Positions 44,642 to 53,490 are shown, counted from the stretch's first letter. The stretch: 64,000 nucleotides of DNA from Candidatus Obscuribacterales bacterium (GCA_020050685.1 JAGVKG010000008.1:1-64000), one strand, 5' to 3'. Notes: a model not told the origin generated them from the sequence alone. Translations and numbers: made by a program.

Positions 44642-45367
44642 CTAATTTTCCACTGGAGAGTCAGGCACCGCAGAAGTTGGTGTTTCTGTTTCCGGAGGAG
44701 CGGACTCGGGGGTTTTGTCCGGCAAATCAACAGATTCAGAATGAGTGGGCTCCGCTTTCGGTGGTGCTTTTCTGAATGCTTCCGCATTACGCATTGCCAG
44801 CCCGCGAACGTATCCTGTTTTTAGTGCCGACATGTAGCCGGGCACTTGCAACAAATATGCCATGGGCTCGATGTATTGTTTGGTGTCATTTTTGATCACC
44901 GTATAGTGCACGTGCACGCCAGTTGATCTTCCTGTCGATCCGGCATAGCCAATCACGCGGCCGCGCTGCACCCACATTCCGGGTTGAACAGCATAGGCGT
45001 TTAAGTGTCCGCAAATTACGCGAATATTTGGATACGGGCAGTAAACTTCTACAGCCACGCCTAAATTTCCGCGCCAGCCAACGCGTGTGACCACGCCCGG
45101 CATGAGGCAATAGACTTTGTCATTTAATCTGGCGCCCAAGTCAACTCCGGAGTGAAAGTCGCCTTTACCGGTAACTGGATGTACCCGAAATCCCGCCTTA
45201 GATGTCACTACTCCCATGCCAACAGGCGTGTAGACCATGTTGTCTTTCATAGGAGAAACCAGCACAGCCGGCACATAATAGCCTTGGAAATAATAAGCAG
45301 CACAGGGGAGCGCCATCAGCAAAATGGCCACTAAAGCTAGACAAGTTGTTTTGACTTGATTCCCCAT
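44642..45367 (-). CDS. M23 (LytM-type) peptidase, exported
   Basis: A 241-residue protein with an N-terminal signal or anchor (TCLALVAILLMALPCAA). The lysostaphin-type zinc site is complete: H72-x3-D76 in HSGVDLGA and H152-x-H154 in VHVHYTV. A C-terminal Pro/Glu/Thr-rich tail of about 50 residues follows. Such enzymes cleave peptidoglycan cross-links or act in cell-division control. The start at ATG 45367 lacks a strong ribosome binding site. Confidence 0.9.
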   Translation of the reverse strand: MGNQVKTTCLALVAILLMALPCAAYYFQGYYVPAVLVSPMKDNMVYTPVGMGVVTSKAGFRVHPVTGKGDFHSGVDLGARLNDKVYCLMPGVVTRVGWRGNLGVAVEVYCPYPNIRVICGHLNAYAVQPGMWVQRGRVIGYAGSTGRSTGVHVHYTVIKNDTKQYIEPMAYLLQVPGYMSALKTGYVRGLAMRNAEAFRKAPPKAEPTHSESVDLPDKTPESAPPETETPTSAVPDSPVEN

Positions 45368-45467
45368 TAAGAATTATTGTAACGCGTCCCGACGTCTTTG
45401 GCATTTGGATTTTGCTTTGGTGGTTTTGAGAGCGGGTCCAGTGCACCTTCAGCGGGGTTTTCGATCG

Positions 45468-45548
45468 TTGACACATCCTTGATATGTATATATAATGTGT
45501 AATAAAGATGTGTATAAATGGGAGTATTCAGCTATGACACATCGTGTC
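45468..45548 (+). promoter_or_regulatory. Consensus promoter and half-site array of second VapBC operon
   Basis: TTGACA (45468-45473), exactly 17 bases, TATAAT (45491-45496): a fully consensus sigma70 promoter. ACACAT-type half-sites occur as ACACATC at 45471, ATGTGT at 45495, GATGTGT at 45507 and ACACATC at 45537, the last inside the first codons. The spacing overlaps -35, -10, leader and start, consistent with tight autoregulation. Confidence 0.82.
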
Positions 45549-45758
45549 AATTTCACAATCGAAGATGGCGTCTGGCAACTGTTGCTACAGGTCCCAAAAG
45601 GGGAGCGCAGTAAATTGGTCAATGATGCCATCGTTCAGGCAATGGAAAAAAGCAAGCGCTTGGCTGCGGCAAAAAGGAGCGATGCTTGGAGGAAGCGCCT
45701 ACCACTAGTATCAAACGAAAAGGTTCTATCTATGCTGCGAGAGGACCGTAAGCGGTGA
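45534..45758 (+). CDS. vapB: Putative antitoxin of the second VapBC pair
   Basis: A 74-residue protein starting at ATG 45534 after GGGAG. The N-terminal strand THRVNFTIEDGVWQLLLQVP and GERSKLVNDAIVQAMEKSK resemble a ribbon-helix-helix domain. The basic C-terminal half is degenerate compared with the first VapB. It overlaps the toxin gene by four bases (GTGA). Assignment rests on the RHH-like pattern plus the adjacent PIN gene. Confidence 0.8.
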   Translation: MTHRVNFTIEDGVWQLLLQVPKGERSKLVNDAIVQAMEKSKRLAAAKRSDAWRKRLPLVSNEKVLSMLREDRKR

Positions 45759-46180
45759 GCAAGAAATTAGTGACGCTAGATGCATCAGTGTTGCTCAAAT
45801 GGATTGTGCCCTTCAGCGCCGAAAGCGGGGTTCGCGAGGCGTTGTTGATCCGCGACGAATATGTTCAAGGGAAAATTGATATTGTTTTGCCCGCTCTCTG
45901 GACTTACGAGGTTGGCAATACGCTCTGCCGCCTGTACCCCAAACACGCTAAAGATCTGATTAGCGATCTTCTGGCCTATGGAATCGCCGAACACAATCTT
46001 GATCAGGGCACAGCTGCTGTCGCGGCTGATTTATGCGCTAGGCACCGAGTCACATTTTACGATGCAGCCTATCATGCTGTTGCTATTGTTGGTAACGGCA
46101 CATTTGTAACGGCTGATGACAAGTACGTTGCCAAAACCAAGTCGGCAGGCAGCGTATTGTCGCTGCATAATTGGCAATAG
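45755..46180 (+). CDS. vapC: PIN-domain toxin VapC (second)
   Basis: A 141-residue PIN protein with a GTG start overlapping the antitoxin stop. Acidic residues are conserved: Asp in TLDASVLLKW, Glu in WTYEVGNTL, Asp in FYDAAYHAVA and Asp-Asp in VTADDKYV. It is not close in sequence to the first VapC (40316-40708), so the two operons are independent acquisitions rather than a recent duplication. It is convergent with gatB. Confidence 0.92.
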   Translation: MSKKLVTLDASVLLKWIVPFSAESGVREALLIRDEYVQGKIDIVLPALWTYEVGNTLCRLYPKHAKDLISDLLAYGIAEHNLDQGTAAVAADLCARHRVTFYDAAYHAVAIVGNGTFVTADDKYVAKTKSAGSVLSLHNWQ

Positions 46181-46219
46181 GATTTATTAGCCAACCCGTG
46201 AATATAAAATGCCTTTGGT

Positions 46220-47650
46220 TTACGCTAACAATTCGTCCAGCAATTTGTTGATAACCTGGGGATTGGCCTTGCCCTTGGTGGCTTTCATGGTTTCACCCAG
46301 GAAAAATTGCCGGACTTTGGTTTTGCCGGAGCGGAATTCTTCAACTTGGCTTGGATTATCAGCAAGTACTTTGGAAACGATATCTTTTAATCCAGCCTCG
46401 TCACTTATCTGAGCCAGGCCCTTTTTGTCGATGATATCTTTCACCGACCCACCATTTTGCAAAAGTTCTGTGAGAACCTGCTTGGCAGTCGTGGAGCTCA
46501 GTACATTGGAAGTTACAGCGCCTACTAGGTCGCGCATATTCTCTGGTGTTACTTTTGTTTGCGCAAGCTCCAGCTTCTCTTCGTTCAGATAGGCCGTGAT
46601 TGGACCCAAAAGAAAATTAGAAATTTGTTTGGCGGGCGCACCGAGTTTGAGAGTGCTGTCAAAGAAATTTGCTAATTCAAAAGACTCGGTAAGCACCAAG
46701 GCATCATCAGCTGATAATCCCTGCTCATCCACGTATCGCCGGCGGCGCGACTCTGGTAATTCCGGCAAAGTCTTTTCAATCTCACTCACCCAATTGCGAT
46801 CAATTACCAGTGGTACCAAATCAGGCTCGGGGAAATAACGATAATCGTGGGCTTCTTCCTTGGAGCGCATCGGATGAGTGTCGCCGGTTGCTTCATTCCA
46901 AAGTCGTGTCTCTTGTGCAATACGCTCACCTTTGTCAAGCGCGATTATTTGTCTTTCAATCTCGTACTGCAGCGCACGTTGCACAGCGCGGAAACTGTTC
47001 ATGTTTTTGATTTCGACTTTTGTGCCCAGTTCCTTTTGTCCTTCCGGGCGCAAAGAAACGTTGGCGTCGCAGCGGAAACTGCCTTCTTCCAAATTACCGT
47101 CACAAACATCGATGTAACGCAAGATGTTACGCAACTCTGTCAAATATTGGCGCGCTTCCTCCGGGCTTTCGATATCCGGCTCGCTAACAATTTCCAAAAG
47201 CGGAACGCCCGTGCGATTGTAGTCGACAAGACTGTAATCCGAGCCATGCAATCCGGCAGCTCCGGCATGCACCAATTTGCCCGCATCCTCTTCCAAATGT
47301 GCTCGGTGGATGCGGATCTTTCTGCCCTTGATCGTTAGATGGCCGGTATTGCAAATGGGCTGATCGTATTGAGAGATTTGATAGTCTTTCGGCAGGTCGG
47401 GATAAAAGTAATTCTTGCGGTCGAACTTTGTTGTGTGGGCAATTTCGCAATTGAGAGCAATACCGGTCTTGATAGCAAATTCCACAACGCGTTTGTTGAG
47501 CACGGGCAAGACACCAGGCATGCCAAGACAAACCGGGCAAACATGATCGTTAGGCGCGCCACCAAAATCCGTGGGGCAGCCGCAGAATATTTTGGACTTG
47601 GTTTTCAACTGGGCGTGTACTTCCAGTCCGATTACTGTTTCGTATTTCAT
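46220..47650 (-). CDS. gatB: Asp/Glu-tRNA amidotransferase subunit B
   Basis: A 476-residue protein of normal length. GatB features: YETVIGLEVHAQLKTKSKIF at the N-terminus, zinc-site cysteines in FCGCP and CPVCLGMPG, DYSLVDYNRTGVPLLEIVSEP, and RCDANVSLRP. The C-terminal YqeY/tail domain reads KATKGKANPQVINKLLDELL. It transamidates Glu-tRNA(Gln) and/or Asp-tRNA(Asn) as the kinase/tRNA-binding subunit with GatA and GatC, which are not in the window. The start at ATG 47650 follows GAGAG. Confidence 0.96.
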   Translation of the reverse strand: MKYETVIGLEVHAQLKTKSKIFCGCPTDFGGAPNDHVCPVCLGMPGVLPVLNKRVVEFAIKTGIALNCEIAHTTKFDRKNYFYPDLPKDYQISQYDQPICNTGHLTIKGRKIRIHRAHLEEDAGKLVHAGAAGLHGSDYSLVDYNRTGVPLLEIVSEPDIESPEEARQYLTELRNILRYIDVCDGNLEEGSFRCDANVSLRPEGQKELGTKVEIKNMNSFRAVQRALQYEIERQIIALDKGERIAQETRLWNEATGDTHPMRSKEEAHDYRYFPEPDLVPLVIDRNWVSEIEKTLPELPESRRRRYVDEQGLSADDALVLTESFELANFFDSTLKLGAPAKQISNFLLGPITAYLNEEKLELAQTKVTPENMRDLVGAVTSNVLSSTTAKQVLTELLQNGGSVKDIIDKKGLAQISDEAGLKDIVSKVLADNPSQVEEFRSGKTKVRQFFLGETMKATKGKANPQVINKLLDELLA

Positions 47651-47694
47651 TTAACTCTCAACACTTGATCGTCGTCTCATTTATTCACTGTCAT

Positions 47695-47746
47695 CCGTAG
47701 GGGCGCTCATATTTTGTCATCCTGAGGAGCAAAGCGACGAAGGACC
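47695..47746. repeat. REP-like dispersed repeat, copy D, preceded by GTAGGGGCG
   Basis: CCGTAGGGGCG followed by TGTCATCCTGAGGAGCAAAG then CGACGAAGGACC. It combines both short repeat motifs seen elsewhere in the window and lies upstream of gatB. Confidence 0.75.
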
Positions 47747-47923
47747 CAAACATTATACCGAGTTGACCTTCCTGACGTTAGCGCAAAGCGTGCTATGTGA
47801 ATTCCACTTAGTAACATGGCCAATGCCACTACTATCTATTGCTTTTGCTCACAAATTCTCTTTAGGGTGGAACTTATATATCTATTTCACGCATACGTGT
47901 AACTTAAGAGACAGCACCAGCCA

Positions 47924-47943
47924 AACCCCAATAAGTAAAGGCA
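47924..47943 (+). promoter_or_regulatory. 20-nt leader box shared with 63446-63465
   Basis: AACCCCAATAAGTAAAGGCA, 18 of 20 identical to the site upstream of the lipoprotein gene at 63533. Both lie about 70-110 bases before the start codon. A small hairpin CACCGAT/ATCGGTG (47959-47978) follows. The function is unknown. Confidence 0.4.
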
Positions 47944-48047
47944 TTTCCAGCGATTGTTCACCGATGTTCATATCGGTGGGCATTTTTCGCCGTGCTGCAT
48001 TAGTTAGGTTTTTACCCCCCACACCCCCAAGAACTGGAGGAAGAATT

Positions 48048-48620
48048 ATGGAAACTTCTAAAGACAATCGCCATATGGAAATCATGGAGTACATTCGCAA
48101 ATCGGAAGCGAAACTTGACCGGGAAGAGGCGATAAGACTGTCCAGCAAAAAGGCGATTCGCGCCGAGATGGCCAGCTGTGAAATGCATGCCGAGCATTTG
48201 CTTAGCAAGCACTCATTGGCCGAAACTGCGCCGATCAAGATGCCCGGCTTTCCGGTAGTGCCAGACGTGCCGTATCACCACTATGTGCTTCGGGTGGGAT
48301 TCGACCAACGATTCGGGCTCAACTTTGACAATTACGTCAAAGACTGGCGCGTTGTCGTTGATCCCTACGACACGTATCCAGGTGATTTGCTGGTCCGCCA
48401 GAATAACTCAGCCAAAAACTGGATGATCGTGTTCGTCAGTTTGTTTCAGGTTGGTGAAGGGAGAACGATGATTCTCTATCAACAATCGCGAGGCAACAAA
48501 CTCAATTTGATGCGCGTGATTCTCGACGTTGTTGTCGAGGCCAATCGCACCAACCTTGAGATGATCGACATGAAAACCGGGCTGGTCGTTCCTTACACCA
48601 TGAGGGAATGGCTCGGCTAA
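48048..48620 (+). CDS. Orphan 190-aa cytoplasmic protein
   Basis: The start at ATG 48048 follows CTGGAGGAAGAATT; the frame is open upstream, but that part is repeat and leader DNA. The first 60 residues are helical and charged (NRHMEIMEYIRKSEAKLDRE). The rest is alpha/beta with YHHYVLRVGFDQRFGLNFDN and NWMIVFVSLFQVGEG. It has no signal peptide. It is monocistronic with a strong terminator. Confidence 0.75.
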   Translation: METSKDNRHMEIMEYIRKSEAKLDREEAIRLSSKKAIRAEMASCEMHAEHLLSKHSLAETAPIKMPGFPVVPDVPYHHYVLRVGFDQRFGLNFDNYVKDWRVVVDPYDTYPGDLLVRQNNSAKNWMIVFVSLFQVGEGRTMILYQQSRGNKLNLMRVILDVVVEANRTNLEMIDMKTGLVVPYTMREWLG

Positions 48621-48655
48621 ACGAAAGCGGGCAAGCCGCTCTCACAATCAAATGC

Positions 48656-48688
48656 AAAGGGACACCGATTCAAGTCGGTGTCCCTTTT
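48656..48688 (+). terminator. Strong intrinsic terminator
   Basis: A perfect 13-bp stem (AAAGGGACACCGA/TCGGTGTCCCTTT) with a 6-base loop, then TGTATTTT. It starts 36 bases after the stop codon. Confidence 0.88.
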
Positions 48689-48823
48689 GTATTTTCCCTA
48701 GCTTACTAGCTTAACCAGTGTGTTGTTGCGCCCAGATAACGAGGGTTGTTCGTTCATAGCGACGCATCCTCAGGAACGTGGCAACACTTCCCGCAACTAA
48801 CTTTTTCATCAGGAGGTGAAAGT

Positions 48824-49852
48824 ATGTCGAATCAACGGATTCTAACCATCACAAACCGGAAGCCGGAGAAAAATAACCGGTTCTTGTTCGGCGACAAGCG
48901 CAGCGAAACTGTAAGCTATGCGCGCACATCCGGTTGGGTAACGAAGAACAATCTGGATATGCCGGAGTGGCTTCGTTTCTTGGCGTCATTGCACACGCCG
49001 ATTGCCGAGATGTGCTGGAAGCGCCGTTCTCCCAAGGTACACAATATCGAACTGAGAACAGAGGCGCAATTTTGGGTGGATTTGGAAGAGCTGTGCAGAG
49101 AGGCAGACACGGACGAAGTTGTTGTTTCTCTGCACGGCTTCAACATTGATGCCGAGAACGACAAGCAACGTGGTCTGGCGCATGCCAAGGCACGTGAAGT
49201 CTATGGTGGCAAGGCGATGCCGGAAATCACGCTCGATTGGGCGTGCAGCAGTGGCGTTAACTATCTCAAAGATAGTGCCAGCGCTCGCTTCGCGCGCAAC
49301 TTTGTGGTCGAAGCGATCTACGACATTGCCTCTCGCAAGAAAGTGCATATTGTTGGCTTCAGCATGGGCAATCAAATACTTGCCGATGCGCTGCCAGCTC
49401 TCTTGGGCTATGATCTGCAGATTGAAAGTATCTCTTTCGTGTCCGCAGATGTCGATCGCGAGGACTTTCTTCTGAACATTGCGCCGGATGCTGCCGCGCT
49501 TTCACAGAAGGTGTCCGTCTACATTTCAGGACACGATAAACCGCTTCGCTCGTCGGAAATTCTCCATTGCGCTCCGCGCTTAGGACAATTACCGCTGCGC
49601 CCGCGTTCACTTTTCCAAAAGGTGATCACGTGGATAACGCGAAAGAAAATCAAAGCGGAATTGGACTTGATTCCGCAAGTGTCCACAGTCAATTGGTTCG
49701 TGATAACTGAACTTAACGATCACTTCGGTCATAACGAACCGTTCGGTGCGCTGGCAGTTGTCGCCAGTGGTGCTCAAAGAACCAAGCTCGCAAAGCAGTT
49801 CTGCTTCGAAGAACTTCGAGCAGATGTGATTGAAATAACACCGAGAGATTGA
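48824..49852 (+). CDS. Alpha/beta hydrolase, DUF900-like
   Basis: A 342-residue protein with a near-perfect Shine-Dalgarno AGGAGGTGA before ATG 48824. Residues about 95-110 (VVVSLHGFNIDAEN), the nucleophile elbow VHIVGFSMGNQIL (GxSxG) and SFVSADVDREDF follow the DUF900/esterase pattern 'LHGYN...HSMG...APDVD'. A candidate His is in DHFGHNEP. It has no signal peptide, unlike many secreted DUF900 proteins. The N-terminal 90 residues are unique. The substrate is unknown. Confidence 0.8.
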   Translation: MSNQRILTITNRKPEKNNRFLFGDKRSETVSYARTSGWVTKNNLDMPEWLRFLASLHTPIAEMCWKRRSPKVHNIELRTEAQFWVDLEELCREADTDEVVVSLHGFNIDAENDKQRGLAHAKAREVYGGKAMPEITLDWACSSGVNYLKDSASARFARNFVVEAIYDIASRKKVHIVGFSMGNQILADALPALLGYDLQIESISFVSADVDREDFLLNIAPDAAALSQKVSVYISGHDKPLRSSEILHCAPRLGQLPLRPRSLFQKVITWITRKKIKAELDLIPQVSTVNWFVITELNDHFGHNEPFGALAVVASGAQRTKLAKQFCFEELRADVIEITPRD

Positions 49853-50095
49853 CCTGCGAAATAAATGCGTTTCGGAGCTCCCCAGGGATTGTAAGCAACA
49901 ATTCCTGGGCGTGTCCCGAGCTTTTAACTTAGATGTTCTAGGAGAACGATTATGGTATCTGCATTTTTTGTTGAAAAGAAATACTACAACCACTAGTAAG
50001 AAATGATATTTGAAAAGCCCATTGAAGGGCTAGCAGTACGGTCAGTGTGATAACTGCTTTGGGTTGGCCGTGCCTTTAGACAGGTCTTTCTGTCC

Positions 50096-50515
50096 TCAGG
50101 CACGCTTCTCCAATTTCTTCCAGTAACGCGCCACGCTCTTGCCGTACACTTCAAATGTCCAACCATTTGTGTGCCCGTGATTGTTGCCAATCGAGAACTC
50201 CCACTTTCCGTCACGAAAGCGTCTGCTCTTAACAAGGTGAGTGTAGATTTTACCGTGGACTTTGCATAACACGATGTCCTTCTTTTTGATTGTGCCAAGA
50301 TCGCTAATCGGGACCAATGTCTGCAACTGTCCGTTCCTAATCTTCGGTTCCATCGACGTGCCGCCCTCTTTGTAATTGATGACGGTTTTGCCGGCAAGCA
50401 GATCGGCAATTACGCTTAGCACGTAATTGTAATTGCTTCTGTCTTCGGTGACGGCACCAAAGTGAGGATCAACCTCTGGAACTGACTTCTGCTTTTTCTT
50501 TTTCTTCTTACTCAT
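50096..50515 (-). CDS. S24/S26-type peptidase-like protein
   Basis: A 139-residue protein starting after AAGGAG, with a Lys-rich N-terminus. The S24/S26 pattern is clear: GGTSMEPKI with the predicted nucleophile Ser54, IKKKDIVLCKV, a Lys96 general-base candidate in YTHLVKSRR, and FSIGNNHGHTNGW. The fold covers LexA-type autoproteases and signal peptidases. It lacks an HTH and a membrane anchor, so it is a free catalytic domain, perhaps a processing factor. The same-strand upstream gene encodes a papain-fold membrane protein. Confidence 0.8.
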   Translation of the reverse strand: MSKKKKKKQKSVPEVDPHFGAVTEDRSNYNYVLSVIADLLAGKTVINYKEGGTSMEPKIRNGQLQTLVPISDLGTIKKKDIVLCKVHGKIYTHLVKSRRFRDGKWEFSIGNNHGHTNGWTFEVYGKSVARYWKKLEKRA

Positions 50516-50547
50516 GAATTTCTCCTTTGTTTAAATGGGTATGCAAA

Positions 50548-50580
50548 AAGCGGTGCGCACCTTCTGTGGTGGCACCGCTT
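50548..50580 (-). terminator. Intercistronic hairpin
   Basis: A perfect 9-bp stem (AAGCGGTGC/GCACCGCTT) between two same-strand genes. On the minus strand it is followed by TTTTTGC, so partial termination is possible. Confidence 0.6.
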
Positions 50581-50600
50581 CTCGCATTGTTGTGTGAGTT

Positions 50601-51674
50601 TTACTTGGCGGTGAAGATGTGCTGATCGTTCACGTCCAGCACGTGTAGCGCCGGATCGCCAAGGTAGCGTGCTGGTTCTTTTGGATTGAGAAATCCACCA
50701 AAACCAAGAATGCCCTTGCCGTAGTCTTGAACCGGCACTTGCATGGCGACAAGAATGTCGTGGCAAGCGCTGATACAAGTCCAACGATGCGGCGAGTGGA
50801 TGCCATTAAGCATGCCGTGCCAATCAAATCCCGTTTCCGGTTTCTGATGAAGCTTGGCTGCTTCGATATTCGCGCTCTCACGCCAGGCGATATTCTCGTC
50901 TAACATGTGATACGCGCGTGTGGTGCCGGCAGACATTGCCTTTTCCGTCAGTGCTTTCTTCGGACGGCAAACCCAATAATCCCAACCATTGCGTTTGCAC
51001 TCGTCCACGTACTCGCTTGGCTCGCGAATTATCACTCCCTTTTCCATTCGGCAAGTGAAGATCTTGAGCGTGCCGTCTTTATCACGAATGACAATTTCGG
51101 CATGACCGAGAACCTGATGATATTTCCAATCGCTTTCATGCGAGGAAAGAAGCAGATCACCGCATTTCATTGCGGCAACCGGCGGATTCATCCAGAGATG
51201 TTTTGGCATGGGCCCTTTACCCGGAAGTTCCTCGAAGGTTTGGCAATTAGCCAAATAGAATCCGGACACGCCAAGCCAAGCAATAATGCCGGCAATGCCG
51301 ATGAACTTTTGCCAACTATGGCGCGTGTGTGCTTGCTTGATTGCCATCAAAGTTGAGATGACAGCAAGAATTAGCCCCACAAGAATGGCGACCTGAGTTG
51401 TTGTGCGCTCGATGAAGCAACCATAGTTGCGAAACCAAGCCGAAAGATTGATCACGGTTACCGCGAACAACACCAGGCTTCCCAGACCGGGCAGATTGGG
51501 AAAGCTGCTCAGTTTGTCTTGCACCCTATTTTGCCAAAGCGAAAACCGGCTTTGCGGCTTGCTGGGCAGAATAAGCAGGGCAAGAAACAACGGGAAGAGA
51601 AAGGCAACAATGGTTGTGGTGCGCAGCACGCAGGTGCCTAGAAATTCGCATATGGTCAAGATGGTTGGTGTCAT
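50601..51674 (-). CDS. Membrane protein with permuted papain-like (YiiX-type) domain
   Basis: A 357-residue protein with GGGAGGTAATTCTC before ATG 51674. Four hydrophobic segments occupy residues 1-145 (e.g. IVAFLFPLFLALLILP, VAILVGLILAVISTLMAI, FIGIAGIIAWLGVSGFYL). The soluble part has KCGDLLLSS...LGHAEIVIRD, where the His begins the site, and later WTCISACHDIL as the probable Cys helix. This His-before-Cys order is that of the permuted NlpC/P60 (YiiX/YaeF) group, which cleaves peptide or amide/lipid bonds. The exact substrate cannot be read from sequence. Confidence 0.68.
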   Translation of the reverse strand: MTPTILTICEFLGTCVLRTTTIVAFLFPLFLALLILPSKPQSRFSLWQNRVQDKLSSFPNLPGLGSLVLFAVTVINLSAWFRNYGCFIERTTTQVAILVGLILAVISTLMAIKQAHTRHSWQKFIGIAGIIAWLGVSGFYLANCQTFEELPGKGPMPKHLWMNPPVAAMKCGDLLLSSHESDWKYHQVLGHAEIVIRDKDGTLKIFTCRMEKGVIIREPSEYVDECKRNGWDYWVCRPKKALTEKAMSAGTTRAYHMLDENIAWRESANIEAAKLHQKPETGFDWHGMLNGIHSPHRWTCISACHDILVAMQVPVQDYGKGILGFGGFLNPKEPARYLGDPALHVLDVNDQHIFTAK

Positions 51675-51782
51675 GAGAATTACCTCCCGTGAGTGGGGTT
51701 ATATGGTTAAAAACTTTGGTAAGGCGGCGTTATACGTAGTTTCCTAATAGACAGCGCTCCTTTGAAATCGCAAAATCTCCCT

Positions 51783-52424
51783 ATGTTGAACACCTTGCCG
51801 AAAGTCGAATCACACCCTCAATTTCTTGCTCAGGAGAGAAGAAAGAAGGCGGTGACGCTTTTTATTCGGGCAGGAGCAATCATGGTGATTCCCGTCATTG
51901 CTTATCTGGGCTTCAACATGGTGTTTCCGCTTTGGGGCTACATTCTGTTTCTGATTGGTGCGCGACTTGCTTATACGGAAGCCGGCGAAAAATGGCTCGC
52001 GGCAAAACGGGCAGATCAAGGAGCCGCGGGTGAGGAGGAAATCGCTAAGACGTTGGAGCAACTTCCGCAAGGCTGGACAATTGAGCGCGGTGTTGTGCTT
52101 GATCGTATGGGCGATATAGACTTTCTCCTTCAATCTCCCAAAGGCACGACTTTCGTTTTAGAAGTGAAGGCGCACAAAGGCAAAATTTCTTGGAGCGGCA
52201 CCGCGTTGTGTCGGATCAGCAAGGGTGTGGGCATTCCTTTCGAGAAAGATTTCTTGACTCAAACCATTAACCAAGCAACCACCATCAGAGAGCTGAGACA
52301 GCTGTCATCTGTTGTGCCTCTTCTAGTGTTCACTCAAGCCAAAGTCTTGATTAACGAGCGCATACAGCGTCATGTGCACATCTTGCAACAGGATGAGCTG
52401 ATCAAATTTCTTGTCACTCAGTAA
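51783..52424 (+). CDS. Membrane-anchored NERD nuclease-domain protein
   Basis: A 213-residue product from ATG 51783; a TTG 21 bases upstream is an alternative, and neither has a clear ribosome binding site. Two hydrophobic segments (LFIRAGAIMVIPVIAYLGF, FPLWGYILFLIGARLAY) precede a NERD domain: QGAAGEEEIAKTLEQLP, then GDIDFLLQSPKGTTFVLEVK with the Asp and Glu-x-Lys of a PD-(D/E)XK nuclease, and QTINQATTIREL. NERD domains are nuclease-related and found in DNA-processing or stress proteins. It is divergent from the papain-fold gene. Confidence 0.85.
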   Translation: MLNTLPKVESHPQFLAQERRKKAVTLFIRAGAIMVIPVIAYLGFNMVFPLWGYILFLIGARLAYTEAGEKWLAAKRADQGAAGEEEIAKTLEQLPQGWTIERGVVLDRMGDIDFLLQSPKGTTFVLEVKAHKGKISWSGTALCRISKGVGIPFEKDFLTQTINQATTIRELRQLSSVVPLLVFTQAKVLINERIQRHVHILQQDELIKFLVTQ

Positions 52425-52908
52425 GGCGACGGTCTGGAAAAGTTTGTTGAGGTCGAGTCGTTTTTGATTTCTAGTTAACTGGAACCTGTAAACAGACGGG
52501 ATTAGCTATGAACTTATAACTCAACCTAACAAGATTGAACCTCCAAGATCAAGAATAAAAATCAAAACAAAAGCTAGCGCGAAATAGCGCGAACGAATGG
52601 AATGAAAATAGATCCAGAGGGCATCACGGCGTTCGTCAAAGCGACACCAGGCTGGGGCGCCCCTATATAACTAGCGCAGCCTTGCGGAGCGGCAAATTCT
52701 GAGGATTACCGGCTAAAGCATCTTGATTTCCTGCTTGGATAATTGTTAGGGTCGGCTTATATCAGCTAAGTATTTGAACTAGAGGAAGAGCCACAACCGT
52801 ACTATTAACTATATTTGAGCACGACCGAACAATGCAATGTATCTCTCATTCATGAGATGGAGAGGCAGGCAATGTTTGATCGGATCTACTTGTCGTGAGG
52901 AGCGAGAA
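52425..52908. other. Intergenic region, no gene seen
   Basis: 484 bases between two plus-strand genes. The only structure noted is GCGCGAA/AGCGCG near 52577-52590. No promoter or RNA was assigned. Confidence 0.4.
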
Positions 52909-53424
52909 ATGAAAATACTGAATTTAAATGATGTTGCAAAAGAATCGATTGACCGTGGTATGCGCTCCGGCCTGTATGAGAGTGATCTTGCTACATCAGA
53001 GATTGAATGGTGTTCGCACAGACCGGATTCGGAGGAACAAGACCTGGAATTGGTTATTCGTCTTCCAAAGTGGTTTGCCGAGCAACAGGTGTCTATCATC
53101 GAGCGTATGGTGCGCCGTATAGAGCTGGTAAAACAGCCGGACGGGGCGATCGATCCTGCAAATCTTATGCAGGCAGCCCATGTTGCTGGAGAAGATTCCT
53201 TTGAGATGTTGCCGTTTTCTTTGATTGATTCAATGCGAGCGCAACTGGAAAGGAATTTGAGGGATGCTGGACTTCGGGATGTCGGTGTTGAAGTGCGCCG
53301 ATATCCGCAAACAAACGATGGTGAACCAAATGCTTGGATTGCCATGTCTATCGGTAGAGACAATCACGTGATGGATTACTGTATTCCGTCGAGGGTGCGA
53401 ATTTCTTACGCGTCGCAATCCTAA
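52909..53424 (+). CDS. Orphan 171-aa cytoplasmic protein
   Basis: The start at ATG 52909 follows GAGGAGCGAGAA; the frame is open upstream without a site. It has helical N-terminal NLNDVAKESIDRGMRSGLYE, then DLELVIRLPKWFAEQQVSII and a beta-rich C-terminus with VGVEVRRYPQTND. No signal peptide or known motif was seen. It ends in a strong bidirectional terminator shared with the convergent mlaD-like gene. Confidence 0.75.
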   Translation: MKILNLNDVAKESIDRGMRSGLYESDLATSEIEWCSHRPDSEEQDLELVIRLPKWFAEQQVSIIERMVRRIELVKQPDGAIDPANLMQAAHVAGEDSFEMLPFSLIDSMRAQLERNLRDAGLRDVGVEVRRYPQTNDGEPNAWIAMSIGRDNHVMDYCIPSRVRISYASQS

Positions 53425-53436
53425 ACCGCCTTCGCA

Positions 53437-53465
53437 AAAAAGGGGATCATTTTGATCCCCTTTTT
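53437..53465. terminator. Bidirectional intrinsic terminator
   Basis: A perfect 13-bp stem (AAAAAGGGGATCA/TGATCCCCTTTTT) with a TTT loop. A and T tracts on both sides serve the orphan gene (plus) and the Mla operon (minus), which converge here. Confidence 0.9.
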
Positions 53466-53490
53466 CTACTTTTTGCACTTTTTGTGCTTT

